Below, piece after piece: positions 54,821-63,300 of a stretch of DNA of 64,000 nucleotides. Origin of the DNA: JBQTGK01 sp052400665 (GTDB taxonomy: Bacteria; Bacteroidota; Bacteroidia; Bacteroidales; Marinifilaceae); assembly GCA_052400665.1 (NCBI GenBank), contig JBQTGK010000002.1; one strand, 5' to 3'. A program made the translations under genes and the position numbers. Within the stretch, counting starts at the first letter, position 1, and each line of letters starts with the position of its first letter. The notes beneath the pieces are model-generated. The model searched no databases. It worked only from the letters and a program-made list of their open reading frames with translations, and was not told the DNA's origin.

Positions 54821-57448
54821 TTGCAATTGAAATTACTACAAAAGGTTTTTATTCTTTTCGTTGGAGCAATTCTTCCATTGAACATATTTGCTTTTGAGAA
54901 TAATTACCATAACTCTACCGACAAATTAATAAGGAATTTTGATTTTGTATCCTCAGATACTTTGAAGACAAATAGGCATGTATTAAAAGCAGATAGTCTT
55001 GAGTTGTCTAAAACTGATTCTTTACAGACAGATTCTACAGCAAAGAAAAAGCCACTGTTCGAAACTAAAGTTGAGTACAATTGTGACGATACAATTATTT
55101 TTTCTTTAACAGGGCAAAGTGTATTTTTAAAAAAAAATGCATTTGTAAAATATGGCGAAACCGAACTAAAAGCATATTATATAGAGCTTGATCTCGAAAA
55201 AAAAGAAGCCTATGCTTATGGTATACAGGATACTACTGGTAAGTTTATGTTTACACCTGAGTTTAAGGATGGTTCGGAAGAGTTTAATTGTAAAGAGTTA
55301 AAATATAATTTTGATACTGGTAAAGGATTGGTGAATGAAGTTATTACCGAACAGGAAGGTGGTTATGTACATTCTGAAATCACCAAGAAAATTGATGATA
55401 AAACCTTTTACCTGAAAAATGGTAAGTATACTACCTGTGATCATGAGCATCCTCATTTTTATGTAAAAATGACAAAGGCAAAAATGATAAAAGACGATAA
55501 AATTATTTCAGGACCTTTACATTTGGTGCTCGAAGATGTGCCTTTGCCTTTGGGATTGCCTTTTGCCATGTTTCCATTTACATCCTCATATTCGTCGGGT
55601 ATTATCATGCCAAGTTATGGAGAGGAAGAGAATCGAGGGTTTAATTTGCGTGGTGGTGGTTACTATTGGGCAATTAACGATTATTTAGATTTGGCTGTAA
55701 AAGGAGATATTTTTTCTAACGGATCGTGGGGTACCTATGTTGAATCTAAATATAAAACACGATACAGATATAGTGGTACATTAGCAACCGAATATCACTT
55801 TAACAAGTATGGCGATAAAGGACTTGATGATTATTACGAAACTACCGATTTTGCGATTCGATGGAATCATTCGCAGGATTCCAAAGCAAATCCATACAGA
55901 ACTTTTTCTGCTTCGGTAAATGTGTCTACTTCTAATAATGATAGAAATAATTCAACTTCCATACAGGAAATTACTAATAATCAAAAGCAATCGAGTATTT
56001 CATATAGTAAAAAATGGGCCGATAGCCCGTTTAGTTTAAACGCAAGTTTACGTCACTCGCAAAATAGTCGCGATACAACTATTGCCCTTACTTTGCCAAG
56101 TATGTCCTTAAGTATGACACAGATTTATCCTTTTAGGGCAAAGGGGAAAAGTACAAATTTACGTTGGTACGATAAGGTGGGAATTAGTTATTCTTCTAAA
56201 CTCGAGAACCGTATTAATACTAAAGAGAGTGAGTTAATGAGCTCTTCTTTGCAGAAAGAATGGCAAAATGGGTATCAGCATAGTATTCCTATTTCTACGA
56301 ACTTTAAAATTGCGAAGGACTTAACTTTGTCGCCAACTTTAAGTTATCAGGGTGTTCTTTATTCACGGTCGATTCGTAAATCCTGGGATCCGAATGCAGA
56401 TGGAGGAGATGGTGATGTTCAGATAGATACAATTCAGGGATTTAAATATGCTCATAACTATTCAACAAGTGCATCTTTATCCTTAAGCCCGAAAATTTAC
56501 GGGATGTATACTTTTAAGGAAAGTTCTAAAGTGGCTGCAATTCGTCACGTGATGACTCCTTCGGTAAGTATTAGTTATACTCCCGAAATAGGGGTTCCCA
56601 GAAGTAAATATTATAAAACGTATTATAATCCAAATACCGATACTGAAGTTGAATACTCCATATTTGAAGGTAGTTTGTATGGCACACCTTCGGGGGCTCA
56701 AGAATCGGGTAGTATTAGTTTAAGTTTAGATAATAATATTGAGGCAAAACTGCGAACTGCAAATGATACTACAGGCTTAGAAGATATGAAAAAAGTGAAG
56801 ATTCTGGAGAGTTTGAAATTCTCTACTTCTTATAATATGTTTGCCGATTCGTTAAATTGGTCTACGATTCGAATGACAGGAAGAACCAAACTTTTTAATA
56901 AGAAGTTAGATCTTAATTTTAATGGTTCGGTTGACCCATATAAATTGAACGATTATAATCAGAAAATTAATGAATTTGGCCCGCGTTTAACGAATGCTTC
57001 TATCGACCTTGGTTTTAGTTTATCTTCTAAAGATTTAAATCCCAATACCAAGGGAAAAGAAGAGGGGGAAGATAAGCAGCCTCCCAAATGGAGAGATCCT
57101 CGTTATGTAGATTTTGATATGCCCTGGTCTTTTTCAATTGATTATGGATGGACATATTCTAAACCAACATCCAGTAAAACAATTAATCAAAATGTAGGCC
57201 TTACCGGGCAGGTTACCTTAACGCCAAAGTGGGCACTTAGTTTTTCAACAGGATATGATTTCACAGATAAGGAAGTAACAGCAACACAATTTACGGTTAC
57301 TCGTGATTTACATTGTTGGGAAATGCGATTTAACGCAATACCATTTGGAACGTATCAGTCTTATAATTTCGTAATTAATGTAAAATCATCGATTCTGCAG
57401 GATATGAAATATGAAAAGAAACAATCTTGGCAGGATGTACAATTTTAA
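54821..57448 (+). CDS. lptD: LptD-like outer membrane LPS assembly protein
   Basis: 875 residues. No ATG is available: an in-frame stop lies at 54815, and the first starts are TTG 54821 and TTG 54827, so an unusual TTG start is used. The signal peptide (LKLLQKVFILFVGAILPLNIFA) supports this. Then an OstA/LptA-like beta-jellyroll (about 75-230) and the LptD barrel (about 250-875), with an HEHPHFY region typical of the Bacteroidota family. It inserts lipopolysaccharide in the outer leaflet. It is divergent from the amidase gene across 145 bp. Confidence 0.85.
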   Translation: MQLKLLQKVFILFVGAILPLNIFAFENNYHNSTDKLIRNFDFVSSDTLKTNRHVLKADSLELSKTDSLQTDSTAKKKPLFETKVEYNCDDTIIFSLTGQSVFLKKNAFVKYGETELKAYYIELDLEKKEAYAYGIQDTTGKFMFTPEFKDGSEEFNCKELKYNFDTGKGLVNEVITEQEGGYVHSEITKKIDDKTFYLKNGKYTTCDHEHPHFYVKMTKAKMIKDDKIISGPLHLVLEDVPLPLGLPFAMFPFTSSYSSGIIMPSYGEEENRGFNLRGGGYYWAINDYLDLAVKGDIFSNGSWGTYVESKYKTRYRYSGTLATEYHFNKYGDKGLDDYYETTDFAIRWNHSQDSKANPYRTFSASVNVSTSNNDRNNSTSIQEITNNQKQSSISYSKKWADSPFSLNASLRHSQNSRDTTIALTLPSMSLSMTQIYPFRAKGKSTNLRWYDKVGISYSSKLENRINTKESELMSSSLQKEWQNGYQHSIPISTNFKIAKDLTLSPTLSYQGVLYSRSIRKSWDPNADGGDGDVQIDTIQGFKYAHNYSTSASLSLSPKIYGMYTFKESSKVAAIRHVMTPSVSISYTPEIGVPRSKYYKTYYNPNTDTEVEYSIFEGSLYGTPSGAQESGSISLSLDNNIEAKLRTANDTTGLEDMKKVKILESLKFSTSYNMFADSLNWSTIRMTGRTKLFNKKLDLNFNGSVDPYKLNDYNQKINEFGPRLTNASIDLGFSLSSKDLNPNTKGKEEGEDKQPPKWRDPRYVDFDMPWSFSIDYGWTYSKPTSSKTINQNVGLTGQVTLTPKWALSFSTGYDFTDKEVTATQFTVTRDLHCWEMRFNAIPFGTYQSYNFVINVKSSILQDMKYEKKQSWQDVQF

Positions 57449-57488
57449 AACAATTATATAGTACATAAGCTAAAAAATAATATTTAGA

Positions 57489-57513
57489 AGAGGCATTTTA
57501 CTGCCTCTTTTTT
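57489..57513 (+). terminator. Rho-independent terminator of lptD
   Basis: AGAGGCA/TGCCTCT with a 6-nt loop, followed by a run of six T, between two converging genes. Confidence 0.8.
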
Positions 57514-57524
57514 ATTTTATATAC

Positions 57525-58091
57525 TTATGCAAGAATCCAGTTTTTTAGCATTTGTTTTCCGTGGGGAGTCATAATAGATTCGGGATGGAATTGAAGTCCG
57601 CAAACATCTAAAGAGTTATGGCGTAGGGCCATAATTAGCTTACTTTTATCAGTAGCCGTAATTTTCAGGCAAGCAGGAAAATTATCACGAGAAACAGTCC
57701 AGGAATGGTATCTACCCGATTCAAAAGATGTGGGGATACCAGAAAAAAGAGTTTCATCTTTATCTGTTACGAATGTTGCTTTAGGAATTCCATGAATAAT
57801 TTTTTGTAGGTTTATTATTTTAGCTCCATAATATTCGGCAATGCATTGCATGCCTAAACAGACTCCGAGAATAGCTTTTTGATTGGCATACTTATCCAGT
57901 ATTTTTTCCATAGCCTTCGCTTCTGAAGGCAAACCCGGACCAGGAGAGAAGATAATTTTATCACAAGCTTTTATTTCTTGCCAATCTATCTTATTATTAC
58001 GCATTGTAATTACCTGCTCGCAAAATTGTTCAACAATATGTGCTAAATTGTAGGTAAAGGAATCGTAATTGTCTATAATTGCTATTCTCAT
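57525..58091 (-). CDS. Anthranilate/aminodeoxychorismate synthase glutamine amidotransferase (TrpG/PabA)
   Basis: 188 residues. A class I glutamine amidotransferase with nucleophile Cys78 (GVCLGMQ), the oxyanion loop SPGPG and the His/Glu pair in QFHPESIMTPHG. It supplies ammonia for anthranilate or aminodeoxychorismate. No trpE or pabB partner lies in the window, so which pathway it serves is open; it stands alone between lptD and RidA. Confidence 0.92.
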   Translation of the reverse strand: MRIAIIDNYDSFTYNLAHIVEQFCEQVITMRNNKIDWQEIKACDKIIFSPGPGLPSEAKAMEKILDKYANQKAILGVCLGMQCIAEYYGAKIINLQKIIHGIPKATFVTDKDETLFSGIPTSFESGRYHSWTVSRDNFPACLKITATDKSKLIMALRHNSLDVCGLQFHPESIMTPHGKQMLKNWILA

Positions 58092-58162
58092 TAAAGTATT
58101 TTTATCTTAACTTAGAAGCCGCAAAATAAACGATTTTTTACAAATACTAATTATTATCAGAA

Positions 58163-58540
58163 ATGAAAAAATGTATTAATTCAGAAAAAGCACCTAAGGC
58201 CATTGGCCCATACAGTCAAGCTGTAGAAGCAAACGGAACATTATACATCTCAGGTCAACTTCCTGTTGATGTTGTTACAGGAAAATTTGTTGATGGTGGT
58301 ATTAAGGAGCAAACCGAACAGGTTATGAAAAATATTGGCTACATATTAGAAGAGGCTGGCTACAGTTATAAAGATGTAGTTAAATCGACTTGTTTGTTAA
58401 GCGATATTTCAAATTTTGTTGCAATGAACGAGGTTTATGCTGAGTATTACAAAGTAGATTGTCCTGCACGAGCAGCTTTTGCAGTTAAGGATTTACCTCT
58501 TGGTGCTTTGGTAGAAATTGAGACAATTGCCGTAAAATAA
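58163..58540 (+). CDS. ridA: RidA family enamine/imine deaminase
   Basis: 125 residues, standard length. The YjgF/YER057c/UK114 fold shows the family motif ARAAFAVKDLPLGALVEIE (catalytic Arg near residue 105) and IGPYSQAVEANG at the start. It hydrolyses reactive enamine/imine intermediates from PLP enzymes. It is divergent from the amidotransferase gene across 71 bp. Confidence 0.96.
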   Translation: MKKCINSEKAPKAIGPYSQAVEANGTLYISGQLPVDVVTGKFVDGGIKEQTEQVMKNIGYILEEAGYSYKDVVKSTCLLSDISNFVAMNEVYAEYYKVDCPARAAFAVKDLPLGALVEIETIAVK

Positions 58541-58562
58541 GATTTTTAACAGGAATATAATA

Positions 58563-58588
58563 AAGGTCACCAATTTGGTGGCCTTTTG
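58563..58588 (+). terminator. Rho-independent terminator of ridA
   Basis: AAGGTCACC/GGTGGCCTT pair (one G-T) with a 5-nt loop, followed by TTG and T-rich DNA. Confidence 0.75.
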
Positions 58589-58650
58589 TTATTTTTGTTA
58601 AGGATATTTATTATTTGGAATACCTTATTCTTCCTTCCATAAACTTATGT

Positions 58651-58850
58651 TTAGTTTTTTGTTAAAAAATAGAAAATTGCTCCAATTAGGGGGGTATTAT
58701 TGCCAACATAAGTCTAAATACACCAGTTTTGATATTGATATGTTTTGATGCATCAATTATTGCAAAGGCATGAATGGTACTAATAAATGTATAGATAAAA
58801 TTTATTGCTTGCTGAGTTAATTGGTAAAGATAGATTCTAATATTTCTATT
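58651..58850 (-). pseudogene. Possible remnant of a small membrane protein (PLDc_N-like tail)
   Basis: A minus-strand frame without ATG (58850-58686) ends SKHINIKTGVFRLMLAIIPP. Skipping within the C6 run (58694-58689) lets it continue as PLIGAIFYFLTKN and stop at 58651. The hydrophobic tail with a Pro-x-x-Gly break is like the end of PLDc_N-type membrane proteins. The frame break and missing start suggest a decayed gene. Confidence 0.3.
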
Positions 58851-58954
58851 TCAATAATCAATTTTATAAAATAAGTAATGTATTTATAAAATAAATAAGA
58901 TATATTACTTGCACATAATAAAATTAAAATGTAGTTTCATATAACAATATTAAT

Positions 58955-59035
58955 ATGTTACAACTAGTAGTAAAAAATCTGCTTAAGATAAATAAAGAAG
59001 CTCTGAGAATTATTCTTTCATGGTTGATTGAGTAA
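58955..59035 (+). CDS. Candidate 26-residue amphipathic small protein
   Basis: ATG 58955 opens a 26-codon frame with the sequence MLQLVVKNLLKINKEALRII then a Trp-containing end and TAA at 59033. It is amphipathic or partly hydrophobic. It is followed after 6 bp by a strong hairpin, forming a compact unit in a long gene-poor region. No clear promoter or ribosome binding site is seen. Confidence 0.4.
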   Translation: MLQLVVKNLLKINKEALRIILSWLIE

Positions 59036-59041
59036 GACTCT

Positions 59042-59070
59042 AAACCCCGAATTTAATTAATTCGGGGTTT
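59042..59070 (+). terminator. Hairpin after the small ORF
   Basis: AAACCCCGAAT/ATTCGGGGTTT form a perfect 11-bp stem with a 7-nt loop; the 3' arm ends in TTT and is followed by AAAATTTT. Confidence 0.65.
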
Positions 59071-59973
59071 AAAATTTTAAATCTTCTTACCTTGTAAATT
59101 ATGGTCTTTTCTTATTTTTGTGTTTGTTAGATTTAATGTGTTGCAAATGTGTTTATTGTAATTTGCCTGGTTTTATATTTTTATTCCCGAATGTAAGTAG
59201 GTCTAGTCTTCGAAAATCATATTTTACTTTTGTTGTTTACTGTTTTCTTTTCTTATTTTTGTGTAGATAATCTTATTGCTGAATTGTTTTATATTAACTG
59301 TATTACTACAATTTACATCTATAAATTCAATTACAAATCTATTATCAATAAGTTATAATTGAATATTTTTATTGAGGATTTTGCCTGTTTATTTTTTAGT
59401 TTTAGATTGTAGTTATAATCAATAGTAAAATACGTTTTGAAAATAATTTTTCCTTTCTAATTTGTTAATTCAACTTTCACATCCCGTTTGCATGAATATA
59501 AATTAGAATGAATTGCTCATGAATTAACTTTATAAGTTGTTTATTCTTTTTACTAAATGTGATCTTTCGTAATCTTTTTCTCAATTCGTTAATGTGTTGA
59601 TTATTTTATTTTACGTGTTGGATATATAAATTGTAGACACTAGCTTGTTACTAGATGTTTATTGTAAGGATTAAAAATTTCGTAATTAAATTCTAGGATT
59701 AAATATATAACTGAAAAATAAAAATTACATCTCTTAAGTATCTTGTATATTAGTCCAGTTTAAATATCGAATAGAAGTGTTTTTAAGTTTGTTTGAATTG
59801 TTCGCATATAAATAATATACAAAATCTTATTTAAACAAATTATGAATAATACCAATGTGTTTCCAAACAGTATTTTCAATCAATTTATAAGAACATAAAT
59901 TCTGAAATTTGCGTATTGTCACTACTTGTATAGATGTGATTTTGCAAGAAATATTATAAAATATTAGAATAGC
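59071..59973. other. 903-bp AT-rich gene-free region upstream of the hydrogenase-like cluster
   Basis: Apart from the repeat entered separately I see no ORF, RNA gene or remnant I can name. It is T-rich on the plus strand. Confidence 0.5.
59105..59264 (+). repeat. 19-bp direct repeat with promoter-like core, two copies
   Basis: TCTTTTCTTATTTTTGTGT occurs at 59105-59123 and 59246-59264. Each contains TATTTTTG (a TAnnTTTG box), and each has TTG 18 bp before it, so both could be rightward promoters, 141 bp apart. No reading frame follows either, so they could make small RNAs or a long leader for the gene at 59974. Confidence 0.4.
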
Positions 59974-61683
59974 ATGGATATTTTAAAGCCAGTTTATACG
60001 GAGCAAAATGATTGTCAGGATTGTTATAAATGTATTCGTGAATGCCCAATAAAGGCCATTAAGGTGCTTAATAATTCAGCGCAAATTCTTCATGAAGATT
60101 GTATTTATTGTGGAACGTGTACACAAATTTGTCCTGTAAATGCAAAAAAAGTTAGAGATGATTTAAAAAAGGTTCGAAAACTGCTTAATCGAAACGAAAA
60201 AATAATTGTTTCTCTTGCACCATCTTTTGTTACCGAATTTCCAAATTTATCGGATACTCAAATGATTGCAGTATTAAAGGAGTTGGGCTTTTTTGCTGTA
60301 TCCGAAACAGCATTAGGGGCTCAGGAAGTATCCAGACGAGTTAGTGAATTTATTAATAAAAGTGACAATGGAGTTTTTATTTCTTCTGCCTGTCCATCTG
60401 TTGTAGAACTAATTTGTAAGCATTATCCCGAATTTAAAGATAATATAACACCGGTACTATCGCCTTTATTAACACATGCTACCTATTTAAAACAAAAATA
60501 CAAGAATACTAAAATTGTATTTATTGGTCCTTGTATTGCAAAAAAACTTGAAAGTGACGAGTTTCCAGATTTAATAGAAGCATCCTTAACTTTTAATGAT
60601 TTAAGAGCTTGGTTAGAAGAAGAAAACTTAGATCCTTATCTGTTTTCTGAAGATGTTAGAAATAATAAATTTATACCTGGAAAAGCGGGACGCGGAATTT
60701 TATATCCTATTGATGGTGGTATGATAACCGGGATGAAGCAAAATACAACTACTACTGATGCTGTTTATATGACTTTTTCAGGAGTTAATAATATACAATC
60801 TGTATTAACAGGTTTAAATAAATATCGCAAATCGAATAAACTATTTTTAGAATTATTAGCATGCGAAGGAGGTTGTGTGAATGGACCGGGAACACAAAAA
60901 AAGTATTCTACAGCCATTAAAAGACTCGAGGTAATAAATAAAATGAGCGATGAGGAAACTGTTGTTTTAAATACAGATTTTTCAATTGATCGTAATTTTG
61001 ATTCGATACATTCAGCATCAAGAATTGAGCATTCGGAGAGAAGTATTAAAGAGGCTTTAACAATGATCGGGAAATATTCTGAAAAAGATGAGATTAATTG
61101 CGGCGGCTGTGGATATAATTCCTGTCGCGAATTTGCCAAAGCATACCTTGAAGATAAGTCCGAGCCTAATATGTGTGTTTCATATATGCGAAAAATTGCA
61201 CAGGATAAGTCTTCAGCACTTTTGCGTAAAATTCCATCGGGCGTTGTTATTGTAAATGATCAGTTAAAAATAATTGAGGCTAACCAAAGTTTTGCTAGTA
61301 TTTTGGGCGATGAAATTAAAGATTTATACGATACGATTCCAGGCTTGGTTGATGCGGATTTAAAAAAGATATTTCCATTTCACAAATTATTTTCATCGGC
61401 CTTAACAACTGGAGTTGATAGTCTTGAACGAGATATAAAGTATGAAAATAAGATGCTTCATGTAAGTATATTTTCAATTCATAAAAATAAAATAGTTGGA
61501 GCTATTGTGCGGGATATGTCGCAACCTTACATTCAACGTGAAGAGGTGGTTACCAGAGCCAGAACAGTTAACAAAAAAAATCTGGAAACAGTGCAGAAAA
61601 TTGCCTATTTACTTGGAGAAAATGCATCAGAAACAGAAGAAATGTTAAATTCAATTATAGAGTTTTATACACCATTGGAATAA
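59974..61683 (+). CDS. [FeFe]-hydrogenase-like iron-sulfur sensor protein with PAS domain (HsfB/HydS-like)
   Basis: 569 residues. Two [4Fe-4S] sites (Cys14-17-20-24 and Cys43-46-49-53), then an H-cluster domain with Cys140 (SSACPS, motif L1), Cys187 (GPCIAKK, L2) and Cys297/Cys301 (LACEGGCVNGPG, L3). All four H-cluster cysteines are kept, but L1 lacks the second Cys of the catalytic TSCCPxW motif. Next a CGGCGYNSC [4Fe-4S] domain (Cys376, 379, 384, 401) and a PAS domain (about 415-530). This order is known from hydrogenase-like sensors next to a SpoIIE phosphatase. Likely role: H2 or redox sensing. No membrane segment or signal. Confidence 0.88.
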   Translation: MDILKPVYTEQNDCQDCYKCIRECPIKAIKVLNNSAQILHEDCIYCGTCTQICPVNAKKVRDDLKKVRKLLNRNEKIIVSLAPSFVTEFPNLSDTQMIAVLKELGFFAVSETALGAQEVSRRVSEFINKSDNGVFISSACPSVVELICKHYPEFKDNITPVLSPLLTHATYLKQKYKNTKIVFIGPCIAKKLESDEFPDLIEASLTFNDLRAWLEEENLDPYLFSEDVRNNKFIPGKAGRGILYPIDGGMITGMKQNTTTTDAVYMTFSGVNNIQSVLTGLNKYRKSNKLFLELLACEGGCVNGPGTQKKYSTAIKRLEVINKMSDEETVVLNTDFSIDRNFDSIHSASRIEHSERSIKEALTMIGKYSEKDEINCGGCGYNSCREFAKAYLEDKSEPNMCVSYMRKIAQDKSSALLRKIPSGVVIVNDQLKIIEANQSFASILGDEIKDLYDTIPGLVDADLKKIFPFHKLFSSALTTGVDSLERDIKYENKMLHVSIFSIHKNKIVGAIVRDMSQPYIQREEVVTRARTVNKKNLETVQKIAYLLGENASETEEMLNSIIEFYTPLE

Positions 61684-61731
61684 TAAAAATGTTAAAAACA
61701 CAAATGAACAACTAGCTTATCAGATATTTTT

Positions 61732-62916
61732 ATGCAGAAAGATTTTTACATAGAGGTAGAGTGTCAACAAAGAAATCAATATGGCCAATCAATTTGTGGC
61801 GATGTTTTTATGTCGCGAAAACTGAAGGACGAAGGCAGAACCATACTCGTATTATCCGACGGATTGGGTAGTGGAGTGAAAGCAAATGTTCTGGGTACAC
61901 TTACTGCATCTATGATCTTTAATTATATGAAAGTGAATAAAGATATCCGGAAAGCAGCTGAGATTATCATGAAAACTTTGCCTGTATGCAGTAAACGTAA
62001 AGCTAGTTATTCTACTTTTACCATTGTTGAAATTGAATATAATGGAGATACTCGAATTATTTGTTATGATAATCCTGATTGTTTAATTTTACGTGGATTG
62101 GATTCCTTTAAACCTGAATGTCAGGAGTTGCATTTAGAGGGAGAGTCTAACCAGGGAAAGGTATTGTATTCCTATCGATTTAAAGCACAGAAAGAAGATC
62201 GAATTGTATTTTGCTCCGATGGAGTTACTAATTCAGGAATGGGAAGCCAGCGTTTTCCATTTGGCTGGGGAATGGAGAATGTCTATAAATTTTCACGATC
62301 ATTAATTAAAAAACAGCCATATATTTCGGCCCGGCTTATGGGTACTGATATTGTTGATAGGGCATGTATAAACTATGGAAACAAACCTAAAGACGATATC
62401 TCTTGTGCGGTATTGTATTATAGGGAACCTAGAAATTTAATGATTTGTACAGGCCCACCTTATGAAAAATCGAAAGATGCCAAACTGGTAAAACAATTGT
62501 GCGAATTTGAAGGAACAAAAATTGTGTGCGGCGGTACAACTGCTAGTATCATTTCCCGGGGATTAGAGAAATCTATAGAGGTTGATTTAGATAGTTACGA
62601 TAGCGAATTGCCACCTATATCGCACATTGAGGGAATTGATTTAGTTACTGAAGGGATTCTTACCTTGGGTAAGGTTTATCGTATTTTAGATAATTACAAG
62701 CAAAATACTGTGCTTAGATATGGTCCTGCCGATCGAATTGTGAAGTTACTAATGGAGAGTGATAAAATATTTATTATTAATGGCACAAAAATAAATTCTG
62801 CTCATCAGGATCCTACTCTTCCTATAGAATTGGAAATACGAAGAACTGTTGTGAAAAATATAGTCGCACTGCTTGAGGAAAAGTTTTTAAAAGAAGTAGA
62901 TCTTAGCTATATTTAA
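61732..62916 (+). CDS. SpoIIE/PP2C-type serine phosphatase
   Basis: 394 residues. The PP2C/SpoIIE domain (about 10-230) has the metal Asp residues: Asp24 (CGDVF), Asp43 (LSDGLGSG), Asp163 (CSDGVTNSG) and Asp221/222 (PKDDIS). Residues 231-394 form a second domain without a known name to me, with CTGPPYEKSKD and CGGTTASIISRG. It lies 48 bp after the sensor gene and would pass its signal to an unknown phosphoprotein target, such as an anti-sigma antagonist. Confidence 0.88.
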   Translation: MQKDFYIEVECQQRNQYGQSICGDVFMSRKLKDEGRTILVLSDGLGSGVKANVLGTLTASMIFNYMKVNKDIRKAAEIIMKTLPVCSKRKASYSTFTIVEIEYNGDTRIICYDNPDCLILRGLDSFKPECQELHLEGESNQGKVLYSYRFKAQKEDRIVFCSDGVTNSGMGSQRFPFGWGMENVYKFSRSLIKKQPYISARLMGTDIVDRACINYGNKPKDDISCAVLYYREPRNLMICTGPPYEKSKDAKLVKQLCEFEGTKIVCGGTTASIISRGLEKSIEVDLDSYDSELPPISHIEGIDLVTEGILTLGKVYRILDNYKQNTVLRYGPADRIVKLLMESDKIFIINGTKINSAHQDPTLPIELEIRRTVVKNIVALLEEKFLKEVDLSYI

Positions 62917-63009
62917 TAAGTACATTATTGTATTTTGATTTTTACAACTTATATTTATTTGGGTTTAATTGATTAAGTTTAAAAATCTGATCTTAAAACA
63001 ATAAACTAA

Positions 63010-63261
63010 ATGGCTGAGAAAATCGAAATTACCATCTGCTTAGGGAGCTCCTGTTTCTCGCGGGGAAATGGAAAAACTCTTAAAGCTATTAATGCATTTC
63101 TTGAGGAAAATAAATTAAAAGACAAGGTATTTTTCCATGGAGAACTTTGTACTGGAAATTGTGCCAAAGGTCCAATTTTGAAAGTAGACGATCAACTTTA
63201 CGAAGAAATCGACTCCGAAAGTGTAATAGAAATATTAAGCGAAGTATTTGGCCTTGTTTAA
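63010..63261 (+). CDS. Thioredoxin-like [2Fe-2S] ferredoxin (NuoE-like)
   Basis: 83 residues. Cys10-x4-Cys15 and Cys47-x3-Cys51 (CLGSSC and CTGNC) are the [2Fe-2S] ligand pattern of the NuoE/HydC-type thioredoxin-like ferredoxins. It is shorter than NuoE, keeping only the ferredoxin domain. Small ferredoxins of this kind accompany [FeFe]-hydrogenases and could link the sensor to cellular reductant. It lies 93 bp after the phosphatase and 39 bp before the next gene. Confidence 0.9.
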   Translation: MAEKIEITICLGSSCFSRGNGKTLKAINAFLEENKLKDKVFFHGELCTGNCAKGPILKVDDQLYEEIDSESVIEILSEVFGLV

Positions 63262-63300
63262 TATAGTTTTTGTTAGTACTTAATTCTTAAAATCCGACTT

